Below are positions 16,084 through 28,271 of a DNA stretch of 64,000 nucleotides, one piece after another. The DNA is taken from NCBI GenBank assembly GCA_963930655.1, contig OZ005611.1, forward strand, positions 6,579,501-6,643,500. The letters are read 5' to 3'. The DNA comes from Myrica gale (taxonomy: Eukaryota > Streptophyta > Magnoliopsida > Fagales > Myricaceae). Within the stretch, counting starts at the first letter, position 1. Each line of letters starts with the position of its first letter. The position numbers and the translations under genes were made by a program. The notes below the pieces were generated by a model. The model was not told the DNA's origin, searched no databases, and was given only the letters and a program-made list of their open reading frames with translations.

Positions 16084-16299
16084 AGGGATAAATGCAAAAT
16101 TGGTTCCTGTTTTATACGCAAAAATCGATTTAGTTCCTGTGATATGAAAAACATTAATTTAGTCCCTGTGATTTTAGAAAGTGGTAAAATCAGTCCCTGA
16201 CAGAGGACTAATAAAAAACAAAAATAGAATCACAAAGACTAAATTGATATTTTTCATATCACAGAAACTAAAATAGACTGATTTTACCTTTATCCTTTC
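16084..16299. mobile_element. Inverted-repeat MITE-like element
   Basis: The left half beginning AAGGGATAAATGCAAAATTG is an imperfect inverted copy of the right half, which complements AAAGGATAAAGGTAAAATCA. Both carry TTTAGTTCCTGTGATATGAA-like blocks. It is a short hairpin-forming, non-coding plant repeat. Confidence 0.7.
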
Positions 16300-16837
16300 T
16301 CAGCTTCTGCTAAGAGCGAATCTTACAGCAACCGGGTATTTTTGAAAAAAGAACAAGAAGAAGAAGATATTTATAGGGGTCCAGTTTTGATCGTATCCAA
16401 GGCGAATCCAATGTTGCCCGCTTTGTCAACCATTGTCAACAACCTTAAGCTGGAGATGCGAAATCTGTCCGTAGAAATCCGAACGTCGAATGGATCCTAC
16501 GGCCAGGACGTTCCAGCCGCAATTATTGAACATGCTAGCCTGCTCCGTTCCCATATGGTACAACATGTCAGTAAAATTGTCTTCATCTGAAAAAACAAAA
16601 TCAAACCCTTTCTCCAACCAGTATCAGCTCCCCAGTACCAGTACCTAGTCTTGATAATTGCCCTTGTTCATTTATTTGGCACTTAAGTGTGCCCTAATTC
16701 ATTTATTTGGCACTTAACTGTATTAAGTCAAGTTCGTTTACACTAAATTTTTAAAATTTTCATCATTTTATATTTATTTTAATTATAAAAAATCCACACA
16801 AACTTATACCTCAATCTCAAATGCCCTATAAACTCAA

Positions 16838-17215
16838 TCTCGATATAACTCACCCCACAAACTATACTTTTCGTTACGATTTATACTTTTTTGTCTCACT
16901 TAAACGACACGTGACCTTCTCCTTATTTGAAAAGATGAATTTGACCCTCAAAAGTGAGTCATCTTTTTTTGTTTTAATAAAAAAAAATCAGCTAACTACA
17001 TATTATTTTTCGGCTCTACAAATTGCTAAAAATATTGTAAATATTAGGGATGACTCAAACGAGAGTAAATTCGTCTTTTCAAGTGAAGAGAAGGTCATGT
17101 GTCGTTTAAGTAGAACAAAAATCATTCAATATAACAACTTCAGTAGGTTGAAGAATGAAATCACAACGAAAAATATAGTTTGTGGGGGTGAGTTAGAACG
17201 AGTTCGAGTTTATGA
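16838..17215. mobile_element. Inverted-repeat (foldback) element upstream of PP2C
   Basis: Arms of about 120-140 bp. The left arm has AACTCACCCCACAAACTATA and CTTAAACGACACGTGACCTT. The right arm complements the same blocks, seen as AAGGTCATGTGTCGTTTAAG and TATAGTTTGTGGGGGTGAGT. An open frame of 161 codons across it is a by-product. Confidence 0.7.
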
Positions 17216-17818
17216 AATATTTTATATTTACAATCCAAACATCGCAAAAATATGTATTTCAATACAATACTTTATTACATTTTTTATAAATATCAATTTA
17301 TTTTAAGAACTCCCGTACTCGTACCAATTCAACTTTAATATAGCTTAAGTATTCGCAATTTCATCGTAATCACGTAATTTTCTTGCAAACCAACGAACGT
17401 CCCCTTACCTTTTTGTTCTCATCATTTCAGTCTGATAGCTTCGGACTCCTTTCGTGGCTTTCTGGGTATCACACCTTTTCCACTCGTCTTTCCTCTCGAG
17501 CATAATTTCAGAAAGAATTTGGTAACGGATAGTCTTTCCTTACGATAGCCTTATTGCAAGTACTCCGATAGTCTGATAACTGGCGAATCTTTTTTACTGA
17601 ATATATACGATTCTTTGTTTGAGAAGAATTTGGTTTTTGTTTTCCTTTTCTGTCCCCCCCCCCTTTTTTGTTATCGATTAGCAAATTCTGTGAGATGCGA
17701 TATTTGGGTTATAGATTTTATGGGTGATACCGGCTAAGCTAATTGCAGTGTCCACCTTCTTTTGCACAGAATTTGCATTTCACTTGATTAGTTGTTTCTC
17801 CGGCCCTTTGCTTAGGAA

Positions 17819-19468
17819 ATGGATATCGAGGTTGTAAGCTCCAACTCACTATCAGATGGCAATTCCACGTTTGTACCCGTTTTTCGTTCTGGAAGTTGTT
17901 CGGAGATTGGACCCAAACCACATATGGAGGATGAGTACATCTGTATAGATAATCTTCTTGAACATCTAGGTGCAACTGCACACTCTTGTTCTCCTGGAGC
18001 TTTCTATGGGGTTGGTAATTTAAGTGCTGGAATCATAGATTCTTGATACCTTAATTAAAATATAACAACTGAATGATGAGCTTTATTTATCAGAGGCTGC
18101 TTGTCGATCATTATGGTTCTGCTGCAGGTGTTTGATGGCCATGGGGGTATAGATGCGGCTTTGTTTATCAAAGAGAACATTCTACAATATATTGTTGAGG
18201 ACTATCACTTCCCCATGTGTGTGAGGAAGGCCATTAAGAGTGCTTTTCTGAGAGCTGACCATGCTTTCGCTGATGCTACTTCCCTTGACAGCTCTTCTGG
18301 CACCACCGCCCTGACGGTCCTTATTTTTGGAAGGTAATCGCTGTTTCTAGCCTGAGCTCACTATTACTGTTCGTTGTTCTTGAAAAGTTTATTTCTTGAA
18401 ATTTGTTAGTCTTGGGTGAATTAAAGTCTAACCACAAATTAATCAAGATCTGGAGACGATATTTGGCTACTACTTTACTTTTATGTTCATTACCCCCGAG
18501 GCTCGTGAAGCATGCGTTCAGCGAATAATAATTGAACAGTTTGCAATGATGAGTCAGTGATACCCATATGTGAAGGAAAACGGTTAATGTATATCTATGT
18601 TGGACTTTGCCAAAATCGTACTTTTCAGCACTTATCTTGTTCAGGTAGAAGCCTTTATTGGCTAAACCCTAGAATAAAACTTCAGTTACCAATTAATGAC
18701 TTGTGGGTTCTGACCAGCAATTATGCTTTCATCTCTGAATGTCTAGTTCGTGACATTATGCTTGAGAACATGTAATTTCTTTTTAAAATTTGACCACTTT
18801 GTATAGGTTTTTATCTGAATGCAATGTAGGGATTTAGCTTCCAAATTCTTACCTCTTTTTTTTTCAAGTCTCGATGGATGAAGCCACTTGTGTTTGACAT
18901 ATGATCTCCTTTCAGAACGATGCTAGTTGCCAATGCAGGGGATTGTCGAGCAGTGTTGGGGAAACGAGGGAAGGCAGTCGAGCTGTCCAACGACCATAAG
19001 CCTGATTGCTCCTCCGAGAGAAAAAGAATCGAGAAACTTGGCGGTGTCGTATATGATGGCTTCCTTAATGGTCAATTATCAGTGGCACGTGCCCTCGGAG
19101 ATTGGCACATGAAAGGACCGAAAGGCTCAACATGTCCCCTGAGTGCAGAGCCAGAGCTTCGAGAGATGGTCCTGAGTGAGGAAGATGAATTCCTGATACT
19201 AGGTTGTGATGGCCTGTGGGATGTGATGAGCAGCCAATGCGCAGTTACAATTGCAAGGAAGGAATTGATGCTTCATAATGATCCAGAGAGATGCTCAAGG
19301 GAGCTGGTTAGGGAGGCACTCAAGCGCAATACATGTGACAACCTTACAGTAGTTATTGTGTGTTTTTCTACAGACCCACCACCTCTGCTTGAGATCCCAA
19401 AATTTCAACTCAAGGGGTGTATATCGGCAGATGGTTTCGATCTTCTCCAACAGATATTGGACCAGTAA
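17819..19468 (+). CDS. Protein phosphatase 2C (PPM family)
   Basis: Three exons, 17819-18010, 18128-18333 and 18916-19468, encode 316 residues. It is a Mg/Mn-dependent Ser/Thr phosphatase, presumably cytosolic or nuclear, of the plant group with a short N-terminus. Motifs in order: [22 protein letters not shown] (metal-binding Asp, split across the first junction), [60 protein letters not shown] and [11 protein letters not shown]. All catalytic metal-binding aspartates are present. The first donor (GGG|GTTGGT) is weak but is fixed by the conserved YGVFDGHGG. A TTTGCTTAG acceptor-like sequence lies immediately before the start codon, so a 5' UTR intron or an unseen upstream coding exon is possible. 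The substrate cannot be inferred. It converges on NOC4. Confidence 0.93.
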
Positions 19469-19739
19469 TGTATTATTAGATATGATTCTTAGCCAGCCTA
19501 TGTGAATAATGTGCTATGAACGCCCACAAACATGTATCAGAATGACCTCTGGTCGAGTCATTAAAATACTCTGTCCCGGATGAGGAAACCATGTTTCATT
19601 TTGATTTGAAGATTCATGGATCCATGTTTGGTTATTATGAGGGTCTAAAACTAGTTTCAGAACCAGTTTAGATGCACCATTTTTTATTTTTATAAAATAA
19701 AATAAAAATATCAAAAACTAAATAAATAACCAAGGCCAC

Positions 19740-20060
19740 CATGGTGGGTTTACGGCGGAAGGCCCGCTGTCGCGCAGGCAAGGAGCGGTGAATCAGCGTC
19801 AGGTCTACCTCACGCTTCTCAGGCGGGCTGTCCTCCGACAGTGGACCGATGTAGATCCATCGTGTATCGTCCCAATTGGGTGTGCCAGGTGGATCTACAT
19901 GGATCCACCATCCACCTAGCAGCAGTGGATCTATGCAGATCCACCGCAATTGCCACCACTGGGGCTAACGAGGTGGATCTTCACGGAGCTACCACCGCAG
20001 ATCCATCTACGCACGGTGGATTTGCGAGAACTGCCACATGTAAGGCTCCGTTTGGTCTCG
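19740..20060. repeat. GC-rich segment rich in GTGGATCT-like motifs
   Basis: Unlike its AT-rich flanks, this stretch is GC-rich and repeats short motifs such as GTGGATCT and GATCCACC in both orientations. It looks like the core of a non-autonomous transposon or a decayed minisatellite. Terminal repeats are not clear, and the open frames here are not recognised. Confidence 0.5.
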
Positions 20061-20227
20061 TGCTAAGGTAGATCCTAATCGATCAACCTCGAGCATCACT
20101 GACGGAGGAATTGGCAAAGCCGCTTGGTTTCACCGCCGCTTGTCACGGCTGTACTTTTTGAAATCTGCATCAGAATTTCTCTCTTTACAAAAATAATGAT
20201 ATTTTAGAATATTAAAAGAATCAAATC

Positions 20228-20325
20228 AATTTTGGTGCTTATCCAACCAGAGTATGCTCAAAACGGGTTTCAGACCCAATTTTGGTGCTTAACACTATCC
20301 AACCCACAAGAATATGCTTATACCA
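20228..20325. repeat. Short tandem duplication
   Basis: Two adjacent copies of about 48 bp that begin CAATTTTGGTGCTTA, with a few differences. Non-coding. Confidence 0.65.
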
Positions 20326-20656
20326 AGATGCGAAACGAGACCGACTTAGATCTCATGTCTATACTGATGATTGGGCAGCCAAAAAGTAATTTGTTAACTA
20401 ATATCTTGGCTGAGAACATTCCATCTTTAGGAAATTACAGATTACACTTGTAAAGAAGATAATTGGCAGAAGAGCAATTCAAAATCTGCTGCGTACAGTT
20501 AACTGAAATAGCACTACAAAATTTCAAACCCCTTTGCGCTAAAGACGAGCCTAACCCAAAGAGGAAAACGATCTCTCAAAGACGATGAATCCACGTACAC
20601 GAAAGAATCTGCATTTGGTTCATAAACTCTCAACTCGTTCTTCTGCAGAACCATCC

Positions 20657-23600
20657 TCACAGACATTGATTCTTAATCTCACTGCCATGATTCTTTTCCT
20701 TGTCATCATCATATTTAAAAGTCCAACCGGGAAAATCAGAATCTGTGAATAAAGATGCGGGAGTAACTTTGTAGAATGCTAGTGGAACCTGTTTTACCCT
20801 TCGCCTGATCTGCAATAAACAAAGAGAGCAGCTTTGAGAGAACTTGAAATGCACAAAAAGAACACGCTTAAGCATCCAGCAGGGGGGGAAAAACACTAGA
20901 CTTCATGACAACATGTCCAGGAATGGCTCATTAAAATTGTCATAAACTGCATATATGGTTAGGAACACATGGAAAATCCTCAATTAAGATCCAATGATGC
21001 AAAGTGGGGATGTTCCAGATAACGGACTATGAAAGAAAAAGGCAGATTCATAGGGACTCAAATACCAATTATGCTCCAATCAAGCTTAAAAATATATTTA
21101 TGAATGACCTGAAAGCACCCCCCCCCCGCCCCCCGCCCCCCGCCCCCCCCCCCCCAAAAAAAAAGAAGCTATTTTATATAGTAGGAAATTTATGAAGTTA
21201 CTACTAAATTTTTTCCATGTATTAACAGAAATAAGTATGTACCTCATCCCCAAAAATTGTCGCGTATGAACCCGAACTGAAATCTTTGACGGTTATTTCA
21301 GTTGTTTTAGCTCTGACTGTCAAATCATTCTCAAGTGACAAAACAAACCTATCACCAAAAGGAAAAAAAACCATTACAAAATGCAATCAACTATGGAGAT
21401 ACATGCATATGAAATGAAGACGTGCAAATGTAGTAGTGCGATGTGTATGAGGGGAGACAAAAAAAGCGATGCCCAGGATGGGATCTTGGACCTTGAAACA
21501 GGAGGACAATAGTGGTGCCGGAGGGTATCAATCTCCCAAAGTGAACTTCCTGATCCAAAAAAAAAACATTCATCAATATGTGAACACTAAAAAGTATTCC
21601 CATAGTCCAAGATGCATTGACATTTATGTGTTTATCAATTGTGTGCATGTACATTAATGACCAAGATCAAGCAGAAGACCTGGGAGAGATTGATGTGCAT
21701 GGAATGCAGTTATCCATGGGATATTCAATCAAAAGATATGGAGGGATCACTTAGCATTTAAGCCATGGGATATTCACTCAAAAGATATTACAACAGAATA
21801 TATCCTAATCCTTAGGCCATCAATATAAGGAAGAGAACAAGGAAAAAAGAGATTTAAGCCTTCCAACCCAAACAAACAAACAATCAGAAAAGTCATGACC
21901 TATAATTCCATGTACTCATATGCTAGAAGGCCATGTAACTAGGTAGCATTGAGAAGAACATTTGACTGGAACAAATTTCCCTTTTTGAGCCAACATACAG
22001 GCAAAAGCCCAAAAACTCGGCCCACAACAATGCTTGGTTTAGTTTGCCTCAAACTCTCCTGTTTTTGCATGTTTTGGGACTGTTTTCCAGCTCAAAATAT
22101 TTTATTGAGTGCCCTCAGTTGTGTTGCATCATTATTCTAGTTGTAGATAAAATGACATCAACCATAGAGGTCGCATACAGTATATATGTTTGAACTATAT
22201 AGATAACACGAAAACATTGGTCCAAATAATGGAACTACAAGTTTCCCCAAAGATGATAAGAGTACACACCACTCAAGAATAATTAAAGTAAGGTTGGCTT
22301 AGGGCAGGAAATCGGCCAAAGACAGAGACAAAGAATATTCAAGGAAGTACTTACTCATGGCATTGCACTTTATAGGGTTACTTTCTTCATTGTTAAACCA
22401 ATCCATGCCTTGTTTCCTGCTGGACATGTCTAAGCCACTTTCAGAATCACCTTCTGCTTTTGAATTACAGTTCGTAGTTTCATCATCATCTTCCTGAATA
22501 AAGTTTACTATTTCATGTACTTTTTATATAAAGCTTGAAATGTATAAAAACCTTTGGAAAGTTGATAAGCAATACGATTAGCAGAACTTGTAATTACGAT
22601 GCTGCTGTTTTGTGGGGTAGTGTTGTTTGTTGGGGGGGGGGGGGGTTATGACCTGGTCTAGTTTCATATTTCTAGCATCAAGAAAAACACGCATGGGAAT
22701 TTTATCTGCATATCTAAATCCTTCATAGACTTCCTCAATAAGAGCTACCAAAAGGAGACCTATCTTCTTCTCTTTAACTCTTTCCATCAAAACTCTCATA
22801 GCAAAATAATACTTATGGTTGATTCATAACAGCCTATCCAGTATATCAATAATTACCATGTAGATGCCACTCAGCTTATGTTGCAGTGCACTAAGCAACA
22901 ATCATGCAGGGATTAGGGAAGAGATTCAAGAGACAACCAAAGGAGCTACAAGTTACGTAATGCGCACAATTTTGTCTATAATATAACACAGCTATCAATC
23001 CCCACATACACCACGGGCAAATGAATAATGACTACAATAAAGAAACATATATAGCCAACATGTGATCGTAATAGCTACCCTGTGCACCAAACAGTTGATT
23101 GAAGGATGTCTCCGTAAAAGATTGTGAATCAAAGCTATAATAACCAATGCTCCTGAAGGAGGAACTGACAGTGACAGCCGACTCAATTTCTTAGCAAAAG
23201 CAGCTGCCAGATATGCTGGAAGAAGTGGAGATTTTAGGCAAGAATCAAGAAGCTGCAGAAGACACATTGCATTCACTTAGAAAATAACCAATTACTCAAG
23301 ATAAACCATACACTATTTTTTTTCCAATGCAATTTCTTAACTATCTAAAGTGCATCTTCTTTAGTCATTGCCATACATCAGGCCAGTCCAGCAACCTCAT
23401 ATCCATGGGGTACAATATTAAGCACATGACCAACTGAAAATATAAATTCAACATAGTATTGAAGAAGGCCTTCTACTTTTTTCCCCCTAAATTAAACTCA
23501 CCAGAAATTCTATGAGTGCAGTACACTGCCAAAGCAGCTAAGGCCACAAAATTGAGATTACAAAAATTTGACCACCAATGACAAGAATCTTAGCAACATT

Positions 23601-24314
23601 AATGATAATATCACTATCCACTTAAGTTCCGTAGAAAAATTGAATATACCAGGTGTGCCAAAGTTTTCAACTTGAGATCAGTTTAAAATGCTTCCCAGAT
23701 TAAACTATTTTTCCTAGGACATTTCAAACACCACCAAATTAAGAAGATGTAACAGGACCCCTGATGAAGAAATCTACATGAAATGAACCTCAACAGAATT
23801 CCAGGTATCACTCAAGTTGCCGAGTTTATGATAACACATATTTGAATTTAATTATTAACTTCTGACACAATGATGAACAATAAAACATTACCTGAAAAAA
23901 CTTCGCCCGGTGCTTCGCCATAAAGATAGAAGGGACCAATAAGGCATAAAGTTTTTCATAAAAGTTAGGATACTCCAAACCATATTGTGTCATGAGGACG
24001 AAGAGGCTGCTAAGAGCCATGACACTGACAACCCCGCCAATGTCATATGATCTTGTCAAGAAATCACTGCACATTGCCAGGTGACAAATAAAACTCAAGA
24101 TCACCATTCAAAAGAGAATGACACAAGTAGTAAAGTTGAAACAACATTAAACGTAAAAAGTGAGTTTACCATAACATGATAGGATTAGACAAATGAGGAA
24201 TGACAGCATGGTGGAGACTAACAAGAACCTGACATCAAAAGGTAAAATAAATAAGTGCATTTCCAAACCAGAAAACGGGGAGAAACATCACAGACACACA
24301 AACACAGTGACAGG

Positions 24315-24358
<44 letters not shown>

Positions 24359-26800
24359 AATCACCTAGAAGCAAGTATATTAACACCAATATTGAGGAAC
24401 AGTAACTCAAAACTTATGTAAACAAAACTCATGCACATATATGAAATGAAAGCCGTCACCTTCCTCCACTACTGATGGGGGAGAAGATGCCATTTGGGAA
24501 AGACTACTGACATGAGAAATGAAGTTCCAGCCAATCCCAAATTGTACATAAGACTTTCAAGGGACAACGTAAAAGGTTAAACCACGACCTTCATTGGTAG
24601 GCTCAAAATATGCACGGAAACCTATTCGGATATGAGTGTCCAAATTTGCATGCCAGGATTTTGGCTTGAGCCTGACCTCAAGACTGGCCACATCAAATGA
24701 GATGGTAATGATTTCCATTACTATAATGAAAACCAATATGATCGTACAACTATGCTTAAGAGCACAATAGATAGGTCCTAGCATAGTATGAGAGGCTAGA
24801 TTCTTACCTCCTTGTACACATCAAGTGGAAGCTGTAACCTAAGAAATGAAATCCATGCCTTTGTGAATTTTAATTTCATCTTTTTAGCAATGCTAGCTGC
24901 AGAAAACACCTAAAAAATGTCATAGAAGAATGTGTTAAGTGAGAATCAATAAAGGACATTTAGTCTTTTCAAGGATCAAAATAGAATAGAGTATATAGAT
25001 GAACAAGTAGAAGTACTTTAAAGGGAAGTTAACGCCTTGAAGACCCTAAATAAGTAGATGATAACTTACATTATTCTTATGCTTCTCTCTCTGCAGTTTT
25101 TTATCTTCTACTTTTGAATTCTCAGATAGCTCCATACTACCGCTTCCTTCAGATAAGAATACTAACCAGTAAATAAACGAGCAAACTCAAATAATGAATA
25201 CTGACACATCCCCGTGGAAAAAATACAAGTTATTGCGGAAAAAGACTAAAAACACATCGATGAACTCCAAGAGTGAACCAGCAAGAAGTCACCTGGTCCG
25301 CTCCACAGCTCACAATCGGATTTTTCATCCAAGCCTTCCAGATGGGGGATGCGTGATATAATGTAATGTATGTTGAGAATAAAAGCCTCCATCCTGCAAG
25401 AATAGTAAACTCTTAGATCCTAAAACAGGAGAGCATAAGGAAGAGGGAGGAGATGATTTCCTGGGAAAGTAACAATTGTATACAGTAAGCACCGACCTTG
25501 CTCTTGAATGACTGTCATCTTGGCTATCTGCATTCACATCTGTGCCATGTCGTAGGGAGTAGAATTAAGAAAGTGATAACTGTCCCCCGTGCGCGGGGGG
25601 GGGGGGGGGGGACAAAGACAGATTAAGTTTCATCAAATGTAGCTTTGCAGGAAAAGTACCAGTAATGATTTTTGCCTCCAAAGTTCTGGCAAATTTTTCC
25701 AGGCTAATGTAGGTAAAATAACTGCAAGAAGCAGAAATAACAATAAATTCAATTCAACCAAGTCACGTTTTTGCACTTTTTTCTTTCACGTAGCAATTCA
25801 TTAAAAACAGTCAGAAACAGGGGGTAAAAACTAAGATAACTTTTTTATGGTATTATAAGAAAGCAATATTAGTTAAACCGAAACAGAACGAACCACTTAG
25901 ACAACAAAAATTGCATCTCAATACTACGTGCTACTAAAATCACAGCATTACATCCAATCTCGAAACATATTGAGAGTCAATTGGCGTGTAAGAAAGTGGT
26001 CGTACCGGACATCAATGTACTTAAAATAGTTGGACACGAGCAAGTCAGTTAAGAAATAAACGGACTCTGCAGAATGAACCTACAAGAAAAGAAGCCACAT
26101 ACATACAGATAATTAACTAATCTACCAAGCACACCAACATAAAACAAGAGAAACAGACACCCAAGAATGCTGGCACGAAAGTTGAAGTAGAAGTGCTAAC
26201 GACTTACAACGGTATGTAAGAACCTGTGGTATATAGAAGAATGAAACCTGCCGTTGTTTCCCGTCTTCACAAACTCCATTATCGTATCCAACACAATCTC
26301 CTACATTCACACTTATCAGACACCAAAATCAGTCAAGCAAACAATAAAGCCGAATTTGCAATGGGCGCCCTACATCAGAAAGAAAATAACATTCATTTCC
26401 AATTTTATGAAACAGAAAAAGAACCGACCATGAGAGTTTCATCGGAGTCGGGAGAAACGGCGAGATCGATGAGAGAATCTACAAATTGGTCGAACTTGGA
26501 GCGGAGCCAGGTTCGGTAGATGAAGTCAGGGTCGTCCTGGAGGTTGGGTGGGGAGGGCTTGGAAGAAGAGGAGGAGGGAGGCAGCAAAGGGAGGAGAGGG
26601 GCGAAGAAGGAGTGGAGAGAGAGGAGGGATTCGAGGGCGTAAGGAGGAGGGGAGGTCGGGGACACGTAGGAGAGGAGGGTAGGAAGGTTGTTGACGTGAG
26701 CTCGGGAGGAGAGGAGCTGTTGACCAAGGGTTTTCAGGTCTGACAGAGACACGCTGTGCTTCGCTTTCTTCCTCTTTGCCTTCGAGCCCACGGAAGCCAT
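20657..26800 (-). CDS. NOC4: Nucleolar complex protein 4 homologue (NOC4)
   Basis: Fifteen exons: 26429-26800, 26208-26300, 26006-26079, 25660-25721, 25497-25539, 25293-25393, 25070-25146, 24808-24909, 24170-24228, 23892-24066, 23079-23252, 22355-22493, 21492-21549, 21243-21348, 20657-20809. They join in frame to 595 residues with GT-AG junctions. NOC4 with NOP14 assembles and exports the 40S pre-ribosome in the nucleolus. The start has a basic nuclear-type motif (SKAKRKKAKHS). The CBF/Mak21 domain occupies the C-terminal half, recognised from LTRSYDIGGVVSVMALSSLF, PPSGALVIIALIHNLLRRHP and SSLWEIDTLRHHYCPPVSRF. An acidic patch EDDDETTN opens exon 12. A second in-frame Met lies 25 codons upstream of 26800; I chose 26800 because MASVGSKAKRKK fits the family start. 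Introns hold unstable G/C and GA tracts. Confidence 0.95.
21118..21155 (-). repeat. G-rich tract in NOC4 intron 14 (potential G-quadruplex)
   Basis: The + strand shows four C runs of six or more, separated by single G. The sense pre-mRNA of NOC4 therefore carries four long G runs, matching the simple G-quadruplex pattern. Confidence 0.75.
22630..22646 (+). repeat. Poly-G tract in NOC4 intron 11
   Basis: A run of about 14 G on the + strand within the intron between exons 11 and 12. Confidence 0.8.
24317..24358 (+). repeat. (GA)n microsatellite in NOC4 intron 8
   Basis: About 20 GA repeats between exons 8 and 9. Confidence 0.95.
25596..25611 (+). repeat. Poly-G tract in NOC4 intron 4
   Basis: A run of about 14 G on the + strand, preceded by GTGCGC, between exons 4 and 5. 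Confidence 0.8.
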
Positions 26801-27101
26801 TGTTGGTTGCTTCGTTGGGTTTAAGCCGAAGAGACTCGCAGACTTATGTTTAAGTTTTAATTTTTCAGATAACAACAGAGGGGTTTAAGGGAGAAGAAGG
26901 ACTGTTTGGGTGTTTGGTTTTCTTTCTCTTGTTCTCGGATGGGATTGGCCTGAACGGGTAATAGCCGAACCGCAATTGATTTTTTCTCGGGATTTTTTTT
27001 TCAGTTGCCTTACCAATGTCTTGATGGTTCTCTTCCACAATATCGAGGGAATCCAATTTTGCATTATCTTGAGTTAATTAGCGAACTTTTTTTTATACAA
27101 C
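26801..27101. other. NOC4 upstream region
   Basis: Leader and promoter side of NOC4. No specific motif is defensible and no gene is seen. Confidence 0.4.
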
Positions 27102-28271
27102 GGTTAATGAAGATTTTGGTCCTTGGATTTTATACTCTTTTTTAAAATAGTCCTTAGGTTACAAATTTACTCAAATCAATTCTTAGGTTATTTTTCAATT
27201 TAATCATTTCATCCAATTCCGTCTCTTATATGCACATTCAGATAACGGCAGGACACATCACACCCAATAAGATCCTGTCATGTATACCAATTTGAAAAAA
27301 AAAATCACAATGACCATTTTGGTCCCTTGGTTTTAGATCATTTTTCAAAATGATCCATATATTTCAAATTTACTCAAATTAGGCCTTAGGTTATTGTTGT
27401 TTGTCGATTTAATCCTTTCGTCTAATTTCATCCCTTACACGCACAGTCAGTTAACGGCAGGACACATCACACCTAATAAGATTCCGCAACGTGTGCCAAT
27501 TTGAAAAAAAAAAACTCAAAACCTGTCCACGTTGGCATTTTCTTAAAAAAAAAAAAAAAAGAAAGAAGAAGGAACAGGGGAGGCCACCCCTTCACGCGAG
27601 GGAGCCTAGATCCCACCCCAACGACGGGATCCCAGATTTGGGCTCCCGGTCGCAGGGGGTGTCTCCCCTGTGGCCACCATCAAGATCTGGGATCCCTCGC
27701 GGTGGTGAACACAGGGGAGCCACCCCCTGTGAATGACTGTGGCCACCACCCAGATCTAGGCTCCCTTGCGGTGGTGGCAATAGGGGAGTCACCCCCTACG
27801 AACGGGTGGTCTCCTTTTTTTTAACGCAAATGCCAACGTGGACAAGTTTTGATTTTTTTTTTTTTCAAATTGGCACACAAGGCGGGATCTTATTAGGTGT
27901 GACGTATCTCGTCGTTAGTTGACTGTGCATGTAAGGGACGGAATTGGACGGAATGATTAAATCGACAAACAACAATAACATAAGGACTGATTTGAGTAAA
28001 TTTGAAATATATGGACCATTTTGCAAACGGGTGTAAAACTCAAGGACCAAAATGGTCATTGAGAATTTTTTTTCAAATTGGTACACGCGGTAGGATCTTA
28101 TTGGGTGTGACGTGTCCTGTCTTTAGCTGACTGTGCATGTCAGGAACGAAATTGGACGAAATGATTAAATAGACAAACAACAATAATCTAAGGATTAATT
28201 TGAGTAAATTTGAAATCTATGGACCATTTTGAAAAAAGGTCCAAAACCTAGGACCAAAATGATCATTAACC
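27102..28271. mobile_element. Compound foldback element with two repeat units per arm
   Basis: A 1.17-kb inverted repeat. The left arm starts GGTTAATGA and the right arm ends in its complement. Each arm has two tandem units of about 190-200 bp: about 27112-27300 and 27310-27515 on the left, and inverted about 27850-28045 and 28060-28262 on the right. Unit hallmarks are ATTTTGGTCC, CAAATTTACTCAAAT, TTAATCCTTTCGTC, AGGACACATCACACC and CCAATTTGAAAAAA. The centre (27560-27830) is GC-rich, with GGGATCCC- and CCACCACC-like motifs. No transposase is present. Flanks are only roughly similar (TTATACAAC, CTTTATAAA). It is probably an old non-autonomous Mutator-like or foldback element. Confidence 0.75.

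Noticed and set aside
16821..17306. 161-codon open frame
   Set aside because: It lies across an inverted-repeat element, is low in complexity and matches no family.
27491..27824. Overlapping open frames in a GC-rich block
   Set aside because: They fall in the core of the foldback element and result from repeated GC-rich motifs in several frames.
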